64,000 bases of DNA from Treponema sp. (GTDB lineage Bacteria; Spirochaetota; Spirochaetia; Treponematales; Treponemataceae), in the NCBI GenBank assembly GCA_024402535.1, contig JAKSTN010000013.1, forward strand, positions 1 through 64,000, read 5' to 3'. Positions 9,087 through 17,735 of this stretch are shown here, piece after piece. Under the pieces are notes generated by a model. That model ran no database searches. It worked only from the letters and a program-made list of their open reading frames with translations, and had not been told where the DNA came from. Position 1 is the stretch's first letter. The number at the start of each line of letters is the position of its first letter. The position numbers were made by a program, and so were the translations under genes.

Positions 9087-9122
9087 TTTCGTTATCCTGT
9101 AAAAAAAAATCAGAAGCGCCGA

Positions 9123-9143
9123 CCCGCGGAATTTTTCCGCGGG
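9123..9143 (-). terminator. GC-rich hairpin after the GH31 gene
   Basis: The 9-bp perfect stem CCCGCGGAA/TTCCGCGGG with a 3-nt loop stands 14 bp beyond the GH31 stop. On the minus strand a run of nine T follows, but only about 13 nt after the stem. It could therefore be a terminator or a short copy of a GC-rich repeat (flanks GCGCC and GGACGCC). Confidence 0.5.
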
Positions 9144-9156
9144 GGACGCCCTGAAA

Positions 9157-11148
9157 TTATGAGCGTTTGAAAACCGGAATGCTTTCGATTGGGGTTGCTG
9201 CTTCGATTGTGCAGTCGCCGTCGTAAACTTTTCCGTCGCGGATGTCTGTCCATTTTCCGGCAGGCAGATAAACTTTGCGAGATTTGATACCGGCTTTTAC
9301 AACAGGGGCAACAAGATATTCGTCACCGAACATGTACTGGTCACGAAGGTCCCAGCATTTCTCGTCCTGTGGGAATTCGTAGAACATGGCACGCATTACA
9401 GGAGCGCCGGTCTTTGCAGCTTCTTTTGAAAGCTTTGAAATGTAAGGAACCAGGCTTTCGCGCAGCTTGATCTGAGCTTCAAGAATTTTCTGTGCTTCAG
9501 GACCGTAGCTCCAGATTTCGTTAGGGCGTCCTGTGTAAAGGTAACCTCCGCCGTAATCCTGCTGTGGGTCTTTGCAAAGTGGTGGTGTGTCGTGTGGATC
9601 GCGGTCTCCGTGGAGGCGCATGATTGGGCTGAATACAGCGAACTGTGCCCAGCGTTCCAGCAGTTCAACGAATGCAGGGTCTTCTGGATTTCCGTACATG
9701 AATCCGCCGATGTCTGTGTTCCACCAAGGGAAGCCGGAAAGTCCCATGCTTACACCCTGGCTTACAGAATCTTCAAGACATTCCCATGTAGACTGAACGT
9801 CGCCGTTCCAGAGAACTGCACCGTATTTCTGGCTTCCGAACCAGCCGGAACGGGTCAGGTTTACGATGCTCTTTTTGCCCATTTCAACCATGCCTTCGTA
9901 GAAAGCCTGGTTATAGCATTTTGGATAGATGTTTGTGCAGGCGAGGGCTGGACCCATCTGATAGCGGTAGTTTTCCCAGTCGTAGATGTTGTAGTCAGGC
10001 TCGGCGTTATCAAGCCAGAACATATCGATTCCGTAATCAACATAATTTTTCTTTGCAATTTCCCAGATGTATTTGCGGGCTGCAGGGTTTGTGGCATCAA
10101 ATGTAACACAGTCACCCATGAAGTCGTAAGTCTGGTTTGTTCCCCGTTCTGTTCGAACCAGGAGTCCTTTGTCCGCCATGTCGTAGTAGTGGATAGATTT
10201 TTTATCAACACTTGGCCAGATAGAAATCATAACCTTTGTGCCCATGGCGTGAAGTTCATCACACATGGCTTTTGGATCAGGCCAGTATTCAGGATCAAAG
10301 CCCCAGTCGCCCTGGCGGATCCAGTGGAAGAAGTCGATAACGATTACATCCAGGTGGATTCCCATTTCCTTGTAGCGGCGTGCAACGGTGAGAACTTCTT
10401 CCTGTGTGCGGTAGCGGAGTTTGCACTGCCAGAAGCCCAGGTAGTCCTTTGTCATTACAGGAGCGCGTCCTACAACGGCAGTATATTTTTCAACGATTTC
10501 TGCAGGTGTGTCGCCGGCAACAATCCAGTAGTCCATTTCTTTTGTAGATTCACAAAGCCATTCAGTCATATTCTTTCCGAAGCTGGCGCGACCAACACCC
10601 GGGTTGTTCCACATGAAGCCGTAGCCTAAAGAAGAAACTGCGAATGGAACAGAAATCTGACCGTTGCGCTGAGCCAGTTCCAGCTGACAGCCTTTTACGT
10701 CCAGGTAAGGCATCTGATACTGTCCCATACCATAGAGCTTTTCACCGTCGTTTGGATCAAAGCGTACTGTCAGTTTGTAATCGTAGCCACCGCGGAGACC
10801 TTTCCATTCGCGGGCGATAACTTTTGTACAGCAGGTTTCTTTTGAGGCGCTCGGATCGTAAGAGCGGAAATATTCGTGAAGGATGCATTCGTTTCCTTTG
10901 TAGAAAGCAAGAACCCCGTTGTTGTTGAGGCGGGCTGTCATTTTTCCGTTTGTGATTTCAGCGCCGTTTGAAGTGATTTTAATTTTTGCCTTGCAGGCTT
11001 TTGGTTCTTCTGTGAGTCCCCAGACACTTCCTGTGAACTGTGGTTCAAGTGTTGAGCGAACGCGAAGGGCATCTTTTCCCCATGGTTCAATTTTCAGTGT
11101 TTCATTTCCCTTTTTCAGAATAAGGGCATTTTCTTCCTGTATGAACAT
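9157..11148 (-). CDS. GH31 glycoside hydrolase, alpha-xylosidase/alpha-glucosidase type
   Basis: The 663-residue product has the family 31 layout: an N-terminal beta-sandwich (about 1-220), a TIM barrel from about 225 (YLGFWQCKLRYRTQEEV) and C-terminal beta domains. The nucleophile is D380 in GIDMFWLDNAEPD and the acid/base is D450 in VLWNGDVQSTWE. There is no signal peptide, so it acts in the cytoplasm on imported oligosaccharides. The closest remembered relatives are YicI-like alpha-xylosidases, which remove xylose from xyloglucan fragments; an alpha-glucosidase cannot be excluded. AAGGAG lies 6 nt before the start. It is not in a clear operon: repeats lie upstream and a hairpin downstream. 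Confidence 0.93.
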   Translation of the reverse strand: MFIQEENALILKKGNETLKIEPWGKDALRVRSTLEPQFTGSVWGLTEEPKACKAKIKITSNGAEITNGKMTARLNNNGVLAFYKGNECILHEYFRSYDPSASKETCCTKVIAREWKGLRGGYDYKLTVRFDPNDGEKLYGMGQYQMPYLDVKGCQLELAQRNGQISVPFAVSSLGYGFMWNNPGVGRASFGKNMTEWLCESTKEMDYWIVAGDTPAEIVEKYTAVVGRAPVMTKDYLGFWQCKLRYRTQEEVLTVARRYKEMGIHLDVIVIDFFHWIRQGDWGFDPEYWPDPKAMCDELHAMGTKVMISIWPSVDKKSIHYYDMADKGLLVRTERGTNQTYDFMGDCVTFDATNPAARKYIWEIAKKNYVDYGIDMFWLDNAEPDYNIYDWENYRYQMGPALACTNIYPKCYNQAFYEGMVEMGKKSIVNLTRSGWFGSQKYGAVLWNGDVQSTWECLEDSVSQGVSMGLSGFPWWNTDIGGFMYGNPEDPAFVELLERWAQFAVFSPIMRLHGDRDPHDTPPLCKDPQQDYGGGYLYTGRPNEIWSYGPEAQKILEAQIKLRESLVPYISKLSKEAAKTGAPVMRAMFYEFPQDEKCWDLRDQYMFGDEYLVAPVVKAGIKSRKVYLPAGKWTDIRDGKVYDGDCTIEAATPIESIPVFKRS

Positions 11149-11166
11149 TTGTTCTCCTTGTTATTT

Positions 11167-11306
11167 TGGGCGCCACCCTCGTAAACTCGGGTCGGGCTTT
11201 TCGCGGTTCACTGACGTTCATCCTCCTCGGGCGCTCAATTGTTCGCTAAGCTCACTAATTGAGCGCCCTGCGGTGGACGCCTTCGGCGCCGCTACAATCC
11301 CTGGCG
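11167..11306 (+). repeat. GC-rich intergenic repeat, copy 1
   Basis: A GC-rich block in A+T-rich surroundings begins TTGGGCGC, contains CGGGTCGGGCTTTTCGC and ends GCTACAATCCCTGGCG. Inside it lies a perfect 12-bp inverted repeat (GGGCGCTCAATT at 11229-11240 with its complement at 11257-11268). The opening, middle and closing motifs match the block at 22413-22545 in reverse orientation. No credible gene is present. It sits just upstream of the GH31 start. Confidence 0.7.
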
Positions 11307-11568
11307 TATTATTTTCTACGTTAATTTTACCTTGAGAGTTTATTTTTTTGTATAAAAATTTTAGTTAATATTCCTGTGATTTTTTGCAAGTGTCTCGGCA
11401 AAAGGTTGTGGTCGTTGCGAACGGTGTGAGTGCGTGGCGAGCGGCAAGATTGCAAGGTGATGAGGCGAAATGGCCGCTTGGAGCGGCAAAAGTGGCTTAC
11501 CGGGTGGCGGGTTCTTTTGCCACAAGTGGCGGGGTCTGTCCCCATTTTCACTTTTTTTGCGAAAAACA

Positions 11569-11603
11569 CACACCTTTACGGGGGTTTTTCCTCAAAAGGT
11601 GTG
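11569..11603. repeat. CACACCTTT hairpin repeat, copy 1
   Basis: CACACCTTT (11569-11577) pairs with AAAGGTGTG (11595-11603) across a 17-nt loop, flanked by A and T runs. The unit is repeated with the same order and spacing at 11736-11772. It could work as a bidirectional terminator or be a REP-like element. Confidence 0.6.
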
Positions 11604-11640
11604 CTTTTTTCAGAGGTGAAAGGGAGAATCGGCCTGAAAA

Positions 11641-11672
11641 CGGGGCAGATGGCGGGATAAACCCCGATTTTT
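11641..11672 (+). terminator. Weak terminator-like hairpin
   Basis: CGGGG (11641-11645) pairs with CCCCG (11662-11666) and is followed by ATTTTTT. The stem is short and no plus-strand gene lies upstream, so it may simply be part of the repeat cluster. Confidence 0.3.
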
Positions 11673-11735
11673 TAGTGTTTTGAGGCTGAATTCCGCCTTT
11701 TTCAGGCATTTTTCTTGTTCGTTGGGGCAAAAAGC

Positions 11736-11772
11736 ACACACCTTTCTTCTGTTTTCTTCCCAAAAGGTGTGC
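11736..11772. repeat. CACACCTTT hairpin repeat, copy 2
   Basis: GCACACCTTT (11736-11745) pairs with AAAGGTGTGC (11763-11772). This is the second copy of the unit at 11569-11603, about 168 bp away, and it ends about 90 bp before the nuclease gene. Confidence 0.6.
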
Positions 11773-11860
11773 AAATTTCGAAAATTTTTCAAATTTCTTC
11801 CGCCTAAGTTGCATAAAACGAAAGAAAAAAGCCATTTATATAAGTGAACCTGGAGGAAAA

Positions 11861-12685
11861 ATGAAAGAAACAATAATCCAACTTAAGCAACGTCTTTCCT
11901 TTTTGAAGAAACTTGAAGTGGAGGCGGAGAAATATTTGAGTGAAAATAAACTGGAAGGCCATTTAAAAATAAATAAGTCTGCAAAATATCCAAGAGTTTA
12001 TTTAATTTCAAAAAGCACAGGTCCAGATGGAAAATATCTTGGGAAAAAAGACCGCAGGGTAATCAGTCAATACTGCCAACGGGATTATGAAAGGAAAATC
12101 TTAAGAGAATCAAAAACTTTAATTGGAATGATTGAAGCATTTTTGGAAAAGCTTCCTCTGGAACTTTCATCAGAATCTCTGGAAAATTTCCTTTCAGAGA
12201 AAAATCAGATTCGCAGAAAATATCTAACTAAATCAGTTTTATCTGATGAGGAATTTGTAGAAGAATGGTTGTCTGTTGAATATAAAGGAAAAGCATTTCT
12301 TGAAACTGATACTGAACTTGTCACAGATCGAGGCGAACGCGTTCGCTCAAAAAGTGAAATGCTTATTGCAAATAAGCTTGCTTCGCTGGGCATTCCGTAT
12401 CGTTATGAATTTCCTCATAAGCTGCGCGACCGGCACGGATTTAAAATAACGGTTTATCCGGATTTTACTTTATTAAATAAAGAAACCCGAAAAGAAATAA
12501 TTCTTGAGCATTTCGGTCGCATGGACGATCCGGAATATGTTTCGCATACCTTAGAAAAATTAAATCTTTACGGGCGAAATGGAATTTTCCCGGGCGACAG
12601 ACTTATTTTCACAACCGAAACCAGCCGCCACCCTTTTGATATGCGGCTATTTGAAAAACAATTAAAAGGTGCCGGCATAATCTAA
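11861..12685 (+). CDS. Orphan PD-(D/E)XK nuclease-like protein
   Basis: The 274-residue product begins with a coiled-coil-like helical region (about 1-110). The C-terminal half carries the pattern of PD-(D/E)XK nucleases: VRSKSEMLIANKLASLGIPY with the helix Glu, VYPDFTLLN with the metal-binding Asp, then ILEHFG in place of the usual E-x-K strand, and MDDPEYV. TGGAGG stands 6 nt before the start, so translation should be strong. No methylase, helicase or transposase lies beside it, and it is preceded by a repeat cluster and followed by a hairpin, so it forms a monocistronic accessory unit. Related stand-alone proteins occur in Firmicutes, from memory, without known function. Nuclease activity is inference. 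Confidence 0.75.
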   Translation: MKETIIQLKQRLSFLKKLEVEAEKYLSENKLEGHLKINKSAKYPRVYLISKSTGPDGKYLGKKDRRVISQYCQRDYERKILRESKTLIGMIEAFLEKLPLELSSESLENFLSEKNQIRRKYLTKSVLSDEEFVEEWLSVEYKGKAFLETDTELVTDRGERVRSKSEMLIANKLASLGIPYRYEFPHKLRDRHGFKITVYPDFTLLNKETRKEIILEHFGRMDDPEYVSHTLEKLNLYGRNGIFPGDRLIFTTETSRHPFDMRLFEKQLKGAGII

Positions 12686-12719
12686 GTCTGGCTTATGGAA
12701 GTAAATTTTAATGAATGTG

Positions 12720-12742
12720 AAATTCAACTTATCGTTGAATTT
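12720..12742 (+). terminator. Hairpin after the nuclease gene
   Basis: A perfect 9-bp stem AAATTCAAC/GTTGAATTT with loop TTATC is followed by a short T stretch. It lies 35 bp after the nuclease stop and before the XRE promoter region. Confidence 0.5.
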
Positions 12743-12833
12743 TATCCAAAAATAAATTGTTAGGAATCTTTATATCATTCTGCTAATATACAATTACCAC
12801 GTGGAAAACTAGAAAAAAGCAGAGAGGTAAAAA

Positions 12834-13985
12834 ATGAATTTCTCAATCGGACAGAACATTAAATCCTACAGAAAGCAGCTGGGGCTCACACAGGAAGAAC
12901 TGGCTTCCCAGCTTTTCGTAACAGCTCAGGCAGTAAGCAAATGGGAAAGTGATGCGGGTATGCCTGATACAGCTCAGATTGTTCCACTGGCAAAAGCTCT
13001 GAACATTTCAACAGATGCTTTGTTCGGGCTTGATAACGGCAACTATGATGAAGCTGCCGCAAAAAAAGCTTACGAGATTTATCTGGAAGGTAAAAATAAT
13101 CTGGACAAAAAGAACGGACCAATTCAGGCTTCAGAAAAACTGTTTGCAGAATGCGAAGCAAATCCTATGAATTATGAAGTTTACAAAAGCTATGTTCAGA
13201 GTGTTGCCCATCTTACACGAATGCACTGTTCAATGGAATTTTCTGATGAGGAAAATGCATTGTGGAAAAAGCATCGTGATGAAGCAGTAAGAAAATCAAT
13301 TCAGGTTATCCGTTATTGCAAGGACACAAAAATTATTGAAATGACACATTATGCCATTGCCTGGGTTTATTACCTGGAAAATAATTTTGATGAAGCACGG
13401 GAACACATCGCAAAGCTTCCAAGCATTGAATCAAACATGCTGCAGGAAAATTTTCTGCCGTATCTGGTTTATGCAGAAGGCGGATATGCTGCAAGTAAAA
13501 GACATACAACAAATACATTCCAGTTGTTCTGTCTTGCATTGAACAAGCAGTTTGTATATTCATGTGAACGTTCTTTCCTTGGCGGAAATAATCCTGAAGA
13601 AACAATTGAATATTGTGAATGGAGTCTTAATGTTATTATGACTTTGGCTTTGAAGGAAAACATGAAACCTTATTGTCAGGGCTTCGTAAAGGACATTTAC
13701 GGATGGCTCATTCAGTCGCAGCTTTTGTGTGGCCGTATTGATGAAGCAGCAGTTTCTTTTTCAGAACTTAAAAAAATTATCAATGAATATGTTGTTCATT
13801 GTGCAGAAGAACTGGAAAAAGAAAATCTTTCAGAACTGTATGATGAAAAAGGAATTCGCAACATGAGAAAATACACAGAAGAAGACGCTCAGCGTAGAAT
13901 TGATGAACTTCTTGGAAAGTTGAAGGCCTGGAACGGCGAGGACAGTAAGCTGTACAAAGATTTCTGCGTAAAGGCAGGGTTATAA
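12834..13985 (+). CDS. XRE-family regulator with long helical C-terminal domain
   Basis: Residues 5-62 form a typical Cro/C1-type helix-turn-helix (IGQNIKSYRKQLGLTQEELA, then FVTAQAVSKWESDAGMPD). About 320 further residues, mostly helical and TPR-like, follow, as in peptide- or ligand-sensing XRE regulators. GAGAGG precedes the start. In the leader, a perfect CCACGTGG palindrome at 12797-12804 lies just after an A+T-rich -10-like stretch and could be an autoregulatory operator, though this is unproven. The 2H phosphoesterase gene begins 4 nt after the stop, so the two are co-transcribed. Target genes and inducer are unknown. Confidence 0.88.
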   Translation: MNFSIGQNIKSYRKQLGLTQEELASQLFVTAQAVSKWESDAGMPDTAQIVPLAKALNISTDALFGLDNGNYDEAAAKKAYEIYLEGKNNLDKKNGPIQASEKLFAECEANPMNYEVYKSYVQSVAHLTRMHCSMEFSDEENALWKKHRDEAVRKSIQVIRYCKDTKIIEMTHYAIAWVYYLENNFDEAREHIAKLPSIESNMLQENFLPYLVYAEGGYAASKRHTTNTFQLFCLALNKQFVYSCERSFLGGNNPEETIEYCEWSLNVIMTLALKENMKPYCQGFVKDIYGWLIQSQLLCGRIDEAAVSFSELKKIINEYVVHCAEELEKENLSELYDEKGIRNMRKYTEEDAQRRIDELLGKLKAWNGEDSKLYKDFCVKAGL

Positions 13986-13989
13986 AAAA

Positions 13990-14574
13990 ATGTCACTGTG
14001 GCGGATAAAAGACGAGCTGGGTAATCCCAGCCGTCCTCAGAAAACTATGTTTCTGGTTTCAGCATTTTTTGATCCTCTTACAAACCGAACATTGCAGAAT
14101 ATGATTAATGGAATCGCGAATGTAACAGGAAATCAATTTATGCTGGAATTTAAGGTTCCGCCACATTTGACTTTCCTTCAGATTCAGACCCGCACCGGTC
14201 AGGATCAGCTCGAACAGGCGCTGAAAAATTTGAAAGGAAAACTAAAGCCGGTCCCTCTGACTTTTGCATCCTGCGGCGACGGAATACCAAACGTGGTCTT
14301 TGCAAAAGTCAGAAAGACAGATGAACTTAAAAGCCAGATGAATCTGGTTTATGAAGAAATTATAAAAATCCCTGATATCAAAATTAGTCCACATTATCTT
14401 CCGGAAAATATTTTTCCTCATGTAACACTTGGAAAAACTTTGACCCGGGAACAGCAGGTGGTCGCTTTGGATTACCTGAATAAAAACTTTTCTATGTTCG
14501 AAGGCATATTATCCGAAGTGGCACTTACATGCGGAAAGCCGCCTTACCCCTTAGTGCATTTTTCACTCCGATGA
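13990..14574 (+). CDS. 2H phosphoesterase / 2'-5' RNA ligase-like protein
   Basis: The 194-residue product has the two H-x-T motifs that define the 2H superfamily: H59-L-T61 in VPPHLTFLQI and H144-V-T146 in FPHVTLGKTL, about 85 residues apart and each preceded by Pro. Members hydrolyse cyclic phosphates or 2'-5' bonds in RNA or nucleotides. It is probably cytoplasmic. It is coupled to the XRE regulator gene (4-nt gap), which suggests a regulated RNA- or nucleotide-processing function. The exact substrate cannot be read from sequence, and the ligase name is historical. Confidence 0.85.
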   Translation: MSLWRIKDELGNPSRPQKTMFLVSAFFDPLTNRTLQNMINGIANVTGNQFMLEFKVPPHLTFLQIQTRTGQDQLEQALKNLKGKLKPVPLTFASCGDGIPNVVFAKVRKTDELKSQMNLVYEEIIKIPDIKISPHYLPENIFPHVTLGKTLTREQQVVALDYLNKNFSMFEGILSEVALTCGKPPYPLVHFSLR

Positions 14575-14621
14575 ATAAAAACCTGCTATGTGCTTTAATG
14601 TAAGAAAGGAAAATTAAAGCA

Positions 14622-16421
14622 ATGGCAAAAAATCATTTTAAAAATTTTTTGATTGCAGGACTTCTTGCAGGAGTTCTGCTTTCAGCTTGTGCTTCCATTG
14701 GAAGAAAAGCAAAAAATGTTTCAACAAAGTATGCAGGAAAAACAGTTGAAGAAATTTTGAATAGTCTTACTCTTGAAGAGAAGGCTGCTCAGATGGTTCA
14801 GCCTGCAATTTATACAGTTTCAGAAGCAGACTGTAAAAAATATGGATATGGAAGTCTTCTTTCGAATATTGGTTCACCAGATGCAAAAACCTGGCGCGGA
14901 GTAATAGACAGACTTCAGGCGGCAACTCTTGAATCAAGTGCAGGCGTGCCTTTCCTTTACGGACAGGATGACGTTCACGGCGTTAACTATTGCCGCAATG
15001 CTGTTTACTTTCCGCATAACATCGGGCTTGGGGCTGCAAATGATCCGGAACTGATGTATCAGGTTGGACTTGCCACGGCCGATGAAGCAAAGCTTTGTCA
15101 TATGCTCTGGAACTTTGCACCATGTGTTGCACAGTCCGCAGACCCTCGCTGGGGACGTACATATGAAAGTTACGGTGCTGATCTTGAATTAATCAAATAT
15201 CTTTCTACAGCTTATACTCGTGGCCTTATTGATGGTGGAGTTGCTGCCTGTCCAAAACATTTTTTTGGAGACGGTAATGTTGCTTATGGAACAGGCGACA
15301 ATAAGTTTGATAAAAAGCTTATGGACCGTGGTCAGGCAACATTGTCAGATGAAGAAATTGAAGAACTGCTTTCGGTTTATCAGGAGCTGGTAAACGCCGG
15401 CGCACAGACAATCATGGTTTCATTTTCAAGCCTGAACGGTGTGAAGATGCATGAAAACAAAAAGTACATTGATTATCTGAAAAATGAAATGGGCTTTGAT
15501 GGATTTATTATCAGTGACTGGAACGGTATTCAGCTGAATAAAGAAGCTACATATAAAGAACAGATTATTGCTTCAATCAATGCAGGCGTAGACATGATGA
15601 TGGAAGTGGAAAGTTATAAAGCTGCCATGAACATTGTTGTTGAAGCTGTAAAAGAAGGTTCTGTTTCTATGGAACGTGTTGATGATGCCGTTGGAAGAAT
15701 TCTTAAAGTAAAAAAAGATCTTGGGCTTTTTGAAGATCCTCTTCTTCAGAATATGGAAACAATGCAGACAGAAACCGGTTCAGAGGAATACAGAAAACTT
15801 GCAGAAAAACTTGTAGAAGAAAGTCTTGTTCTTTTGAAAAACAAAAATAATATTCTGCCTTTAAAAAAAGGAACAAAGGTTTATATCTATGGGCCTTCTG
15901 CAGATAATACTTCGAATCAGTGCGGTGGCTGGACAATTGACTGGAACAGAAGCGACATTGAACCTATTCCCGGCGTTACAACAATTTTGAAAGGCTTTGA
16001 AAATATTTCAGAAGAAGCTGGAATTATAATTGTGAAAAATGCAGAAGAAGCTGATGTCATTCTTCTTTGTGTTGGTGAACAGCCTTATGCAGAATGGAAC
16101 GGAGATACAAAAGATATGGAACTTTGCGGTTACAAAGGATTAGGCGCAAACAAATCTGCAATTTATAAAGTGAATGAATTTGGAAAGCCGATTGTAACCT
16201 GTATTGTTGCAGGGCGACAGGTTATTTACGAAAAATACGATGAGTTCTGGGATGGAGTTGTAATGTGTTATCTTCCAGGTTCCGAAGGACAGGGCGTTGC
16301 AAATGTTCTTACAGGAAAAGCCTCTTTCTCAGGAAAGCTTCCAAGTCCGTGGTATTCTTCTATCGAACAGATTGGGACAGACAAATGTAAGTTCCCAATC
16401 GGTTATGGACTTTCGTATTAA
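14622..16421 (+). CDS. GH3 beta-glucosidase-type lipoprotein
   Basis: The 599-residue product starts with a lipoprotein signal peptide; the lipobox LLSAC gives Cys23, so it is anchored to a membrane and faces the periplasm or outside. The family 3 barrel runs from about residue 40 (LTLEEKAAQMVQ), with DPRWGRTYESYG and CPKHFFGDG, to the nucleophile D299 in GFIISDWNG. The C-terminal alpha/beta sandwich ends with FPIGYGLSY. Members release glucose or xylose from beta-linked oligosaccharides. AGGA lies about 11 nt before the start. It is a single gene converging with argA. With GH31 and the esterases it suggests hemicellulose use; the sugar specificity is inferred. Confidence 0.92.
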   Translation: MAKNHFKNFLIAGLLAGVLLSACASIGRKAKNVSTKYAGKTVEEILNSLTLEEKAAQMVQPAIYTVSEADCKKYGYGSLLSNIGSPDAKTWRGVIDRLQAATLESSAGVPFLYGQDDVHGVNYCRNAVYFPHNIGLGAANDPELMYQVGLATADEAKLCHMLWNFAPCVAQSADPRWGRTYESYGADLELIKYLSTAYTRGLIDGGVAACPKHFFGDGNVAYGTGDNKFDKKLMDRGQATLSDEEIEELLSVYQELVNAGAQTIMVSFSSLNGVKMHENKKYIDYLKNEMGFDGFIISDWNGIQLNKEATYKEQIIASINAGVDMMMEVESYKAAMNIVVEAVKEGSVSMERVDDAVGRILKVKKDLGLFEDPLLQNMETMQTETGSEEYRKLAEKLVEESLVLLKNKNNILPLKKGTKVYIYGPSADNTSNQCGGWTIDWNRSDIEPIPGVTTILKGFENISEEAGIIIVKNAEEADVILLCVGEQPYAEWNGDTKDMELCGYKGLGANKSAIYKVNEFGKPIVTCIVAGRQVIYEKYDEFWDGVVMCYLPGSEGQGVANVLTGKASFSGKLPSPWYSSIEQIGTDKCKFPIGYGLSY

Positions 16422-16426
16422 AAGAA

Positions 16427-17731
16427 TTATTTTCTGAAAACTTTTGAATTGCGTTCCGGAGTCCACTTTGCACGGCGTTCAGGTGGAAGAGATTCAACTG
16501 AATCAGCCTTGAAGCCAAGACTCTGGAACCAGTCGCCCGCCTGTGTTGTTAAAATGAAAACTGATTTTACGTCGCGGGCTTTAGCTGCCTGGCAAAGGTA
16601 CTTAACCATTTTTTCGCCAATGCCCATATGTTTGAAGTTTTCATCAACTGCAACAGCGGCAATTTCGCCCTGGCCGTCCGGGTATTTGTGGAGAGCAGCG
16701 CAGGCTCTGATACCACCGTCGAATTCATAAACAATGTAATCATCAACTTTTTCAAGAAGCTGATTTTCTGTTCGTGGGAGAAGTTTTCCGTTTTCAAAGA
16801 ATGGACGCATAAGTCCAAGAACACGAGGAACATCACCTGTAGTCATCTGGCGGATTCCACCGTAATCACTTGTATAAATCATTGTTCCTGAACCAAGGTC
16901 GCTGAAGATTTCGCATGGCAGAACGCCATCCAGATTTCCATTAAGAATGTGGACACGAGTGACGCCTTTTTCACAGGCATTTTTTGCAAGTTCCAATAAT
17001 CTAGTTACTAACGACCGTTCGTTAGCTTTTAAGAATTGACTGACTTCTTCAAGTGTCATGGCAGGAACATCGCCTGCTTCTGAAAGAGCAAAGCCTTCAG
17101 GAATATTATAAGAATCAGAATTGATTTCCTTATTATCCATTACAAAGAAAAGTTTGTCGGCCTTAAGACTTGTAGCAATATTCTGCGCAAGGTTCAGGGA
17201 AGAAATATTGTAAGGCTGCCCGTTGGAATTCCATCCGATGCATGGGAAAATTGGAATGAAACCGTCATCAAGAATTTTGTGAACGGCATCAATATCCAGT
17301 CTGCTGATTTCACCGGCAGTTCCAAAATCCTGTCCGTCAAGAACGCCAATGGCCCGGGAAGTAACCCAGTTACCGATAACGGCATTGATTTTATTTGCGG
17401 CAAGATTTGTCATGACAATGTTTGAAACATCGAAGGCGGCCATTTTAATAAGAGGAATGGCGGCATCATCTGTGATGCGCACATTGTCTTTATAAGACCA
17501 GGAAATATTTGCGGAACCGAGAACTTCATCAATTCTTTTTTTTGCGCCTGGAACAATCACAACTTTTAAGCCTGAAGCATGAAGAAGTGCAATATCTTTA
17601 ATGTGGCTTGAAAAAAGAGGTGAGTCAAAAAGTTTGTCATCCAGATAAATTACAACAGTTGCATTTTTGAATTTCTGGAGATAGCGGATTACGCCGCGGA
17701 TGTTGTCGGCTTTTTGTGTTCTAAGTTCCAT
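16427..17731 (-). CDS. argA: N-acetylglutamate synthase, ArgA type (kinase fold + GNAT)
   Basis: From the ATG at 17731 the product has 434 residues: an amino-acid-kinase fold (about 1-280, with VVIVPGAKKRIDE) and a C-terminal GNAT acetyltransferase domain (IAAVAVDENFKHMGIGEKMV for acetyl-CoA binding, then WFQSLGFK). This is the ArgA layout, which makes N-acetylglutamate for arginine synthesis in the cytoplasm. An ATG further upstream keeps the frame open but would overlap queH. The start at 17731 lies 4 nt after the queH stop and gives an N-terminus like that of known ArgA proteins. The usual feedback by arginine through the kinase domain is expected, not shown. Confidence 0.87.
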   Translation of the reverse strand: MELRTQKADNIRGVIRYLQKFKNATVVIYLDDKLFDSPLFSSHIKDIALLHASGLKVVIVPGAKKRIDEVLGSANISWSYKDNVRITDDAAIPLIKMAAFDVSNIVMTNLAANKINAVIGNWVTSRAIGVLDGQDFGTAGEISRLDIDAVHKILDDGFIPIFPCIGWNSNGQPYNISSLNLAQNIATSLKADKLFFVMDNKEINSDSYNIPEGFALSEAGDVPAMTLEEVSQFLKANERSLVTRLLELAKNACEKGVTRVHILNGNLDGVLPCEIFSDLGSGTMIYTSDYGGIRQMTTGDVPRVLGLMRPFFENGKLLPRTENQLLEKVDDYIVYEFDGGIRACAALHKYPDGQGEIAAVAVDENFKHMGIGEKMVKYLCQAAKARDVKSVFILTTQAGDWFQSLGFKADSVESLPPERRAKWTPERNSKVFRK

Positions 17732-17735
17732 ACTT

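Larger units (their letters stand above)
11307..11860. other. Non-coding stretch of inverted repeats before the nuclease gene
   Basis: This 554-bp stretch has only short, unconvincing reading frames on both strands. It contains GGCAAAAG paired with CTTTTGCC near 11485-11522, two copies of a CACACCTTT hairpin, a CGGGG/CCCCG hairpin (11641-11666) followed by six T, and many short G- or C-rich runs. The apparent repeat in the translated minus-strand frame (GVCF twice) is a by-product of the DNA repeat. Nothing marks a promoter strongly except A+T-rich sequence near 11830. Confidence 0.6.

Noticed and set aside
9592-10629. 345-codon plus-strand reading frame opposite the GH31 gene
   Set aside because: It is the shadow of a conserved, strongly coding gene on the other strand. 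Its translation has no domain pattern and no ribosome site.
11167-11306. Integron attC-like site
   Set aside because: The block has inverted repeats but lacks the paired core sites of attC (GTTRRRY/RYYYAAC), and no integrase lies nearby.
11548-11835. 95-codon minus-strand frame with a repeated GVCF motif, considered as a small repeat protein
   Set aside because: The protein repeat comes from the DNA hairpin repeat at 11569-11603 and 11736-11772. Lysine-rich low-complexity text and no start signal argue against a gene.
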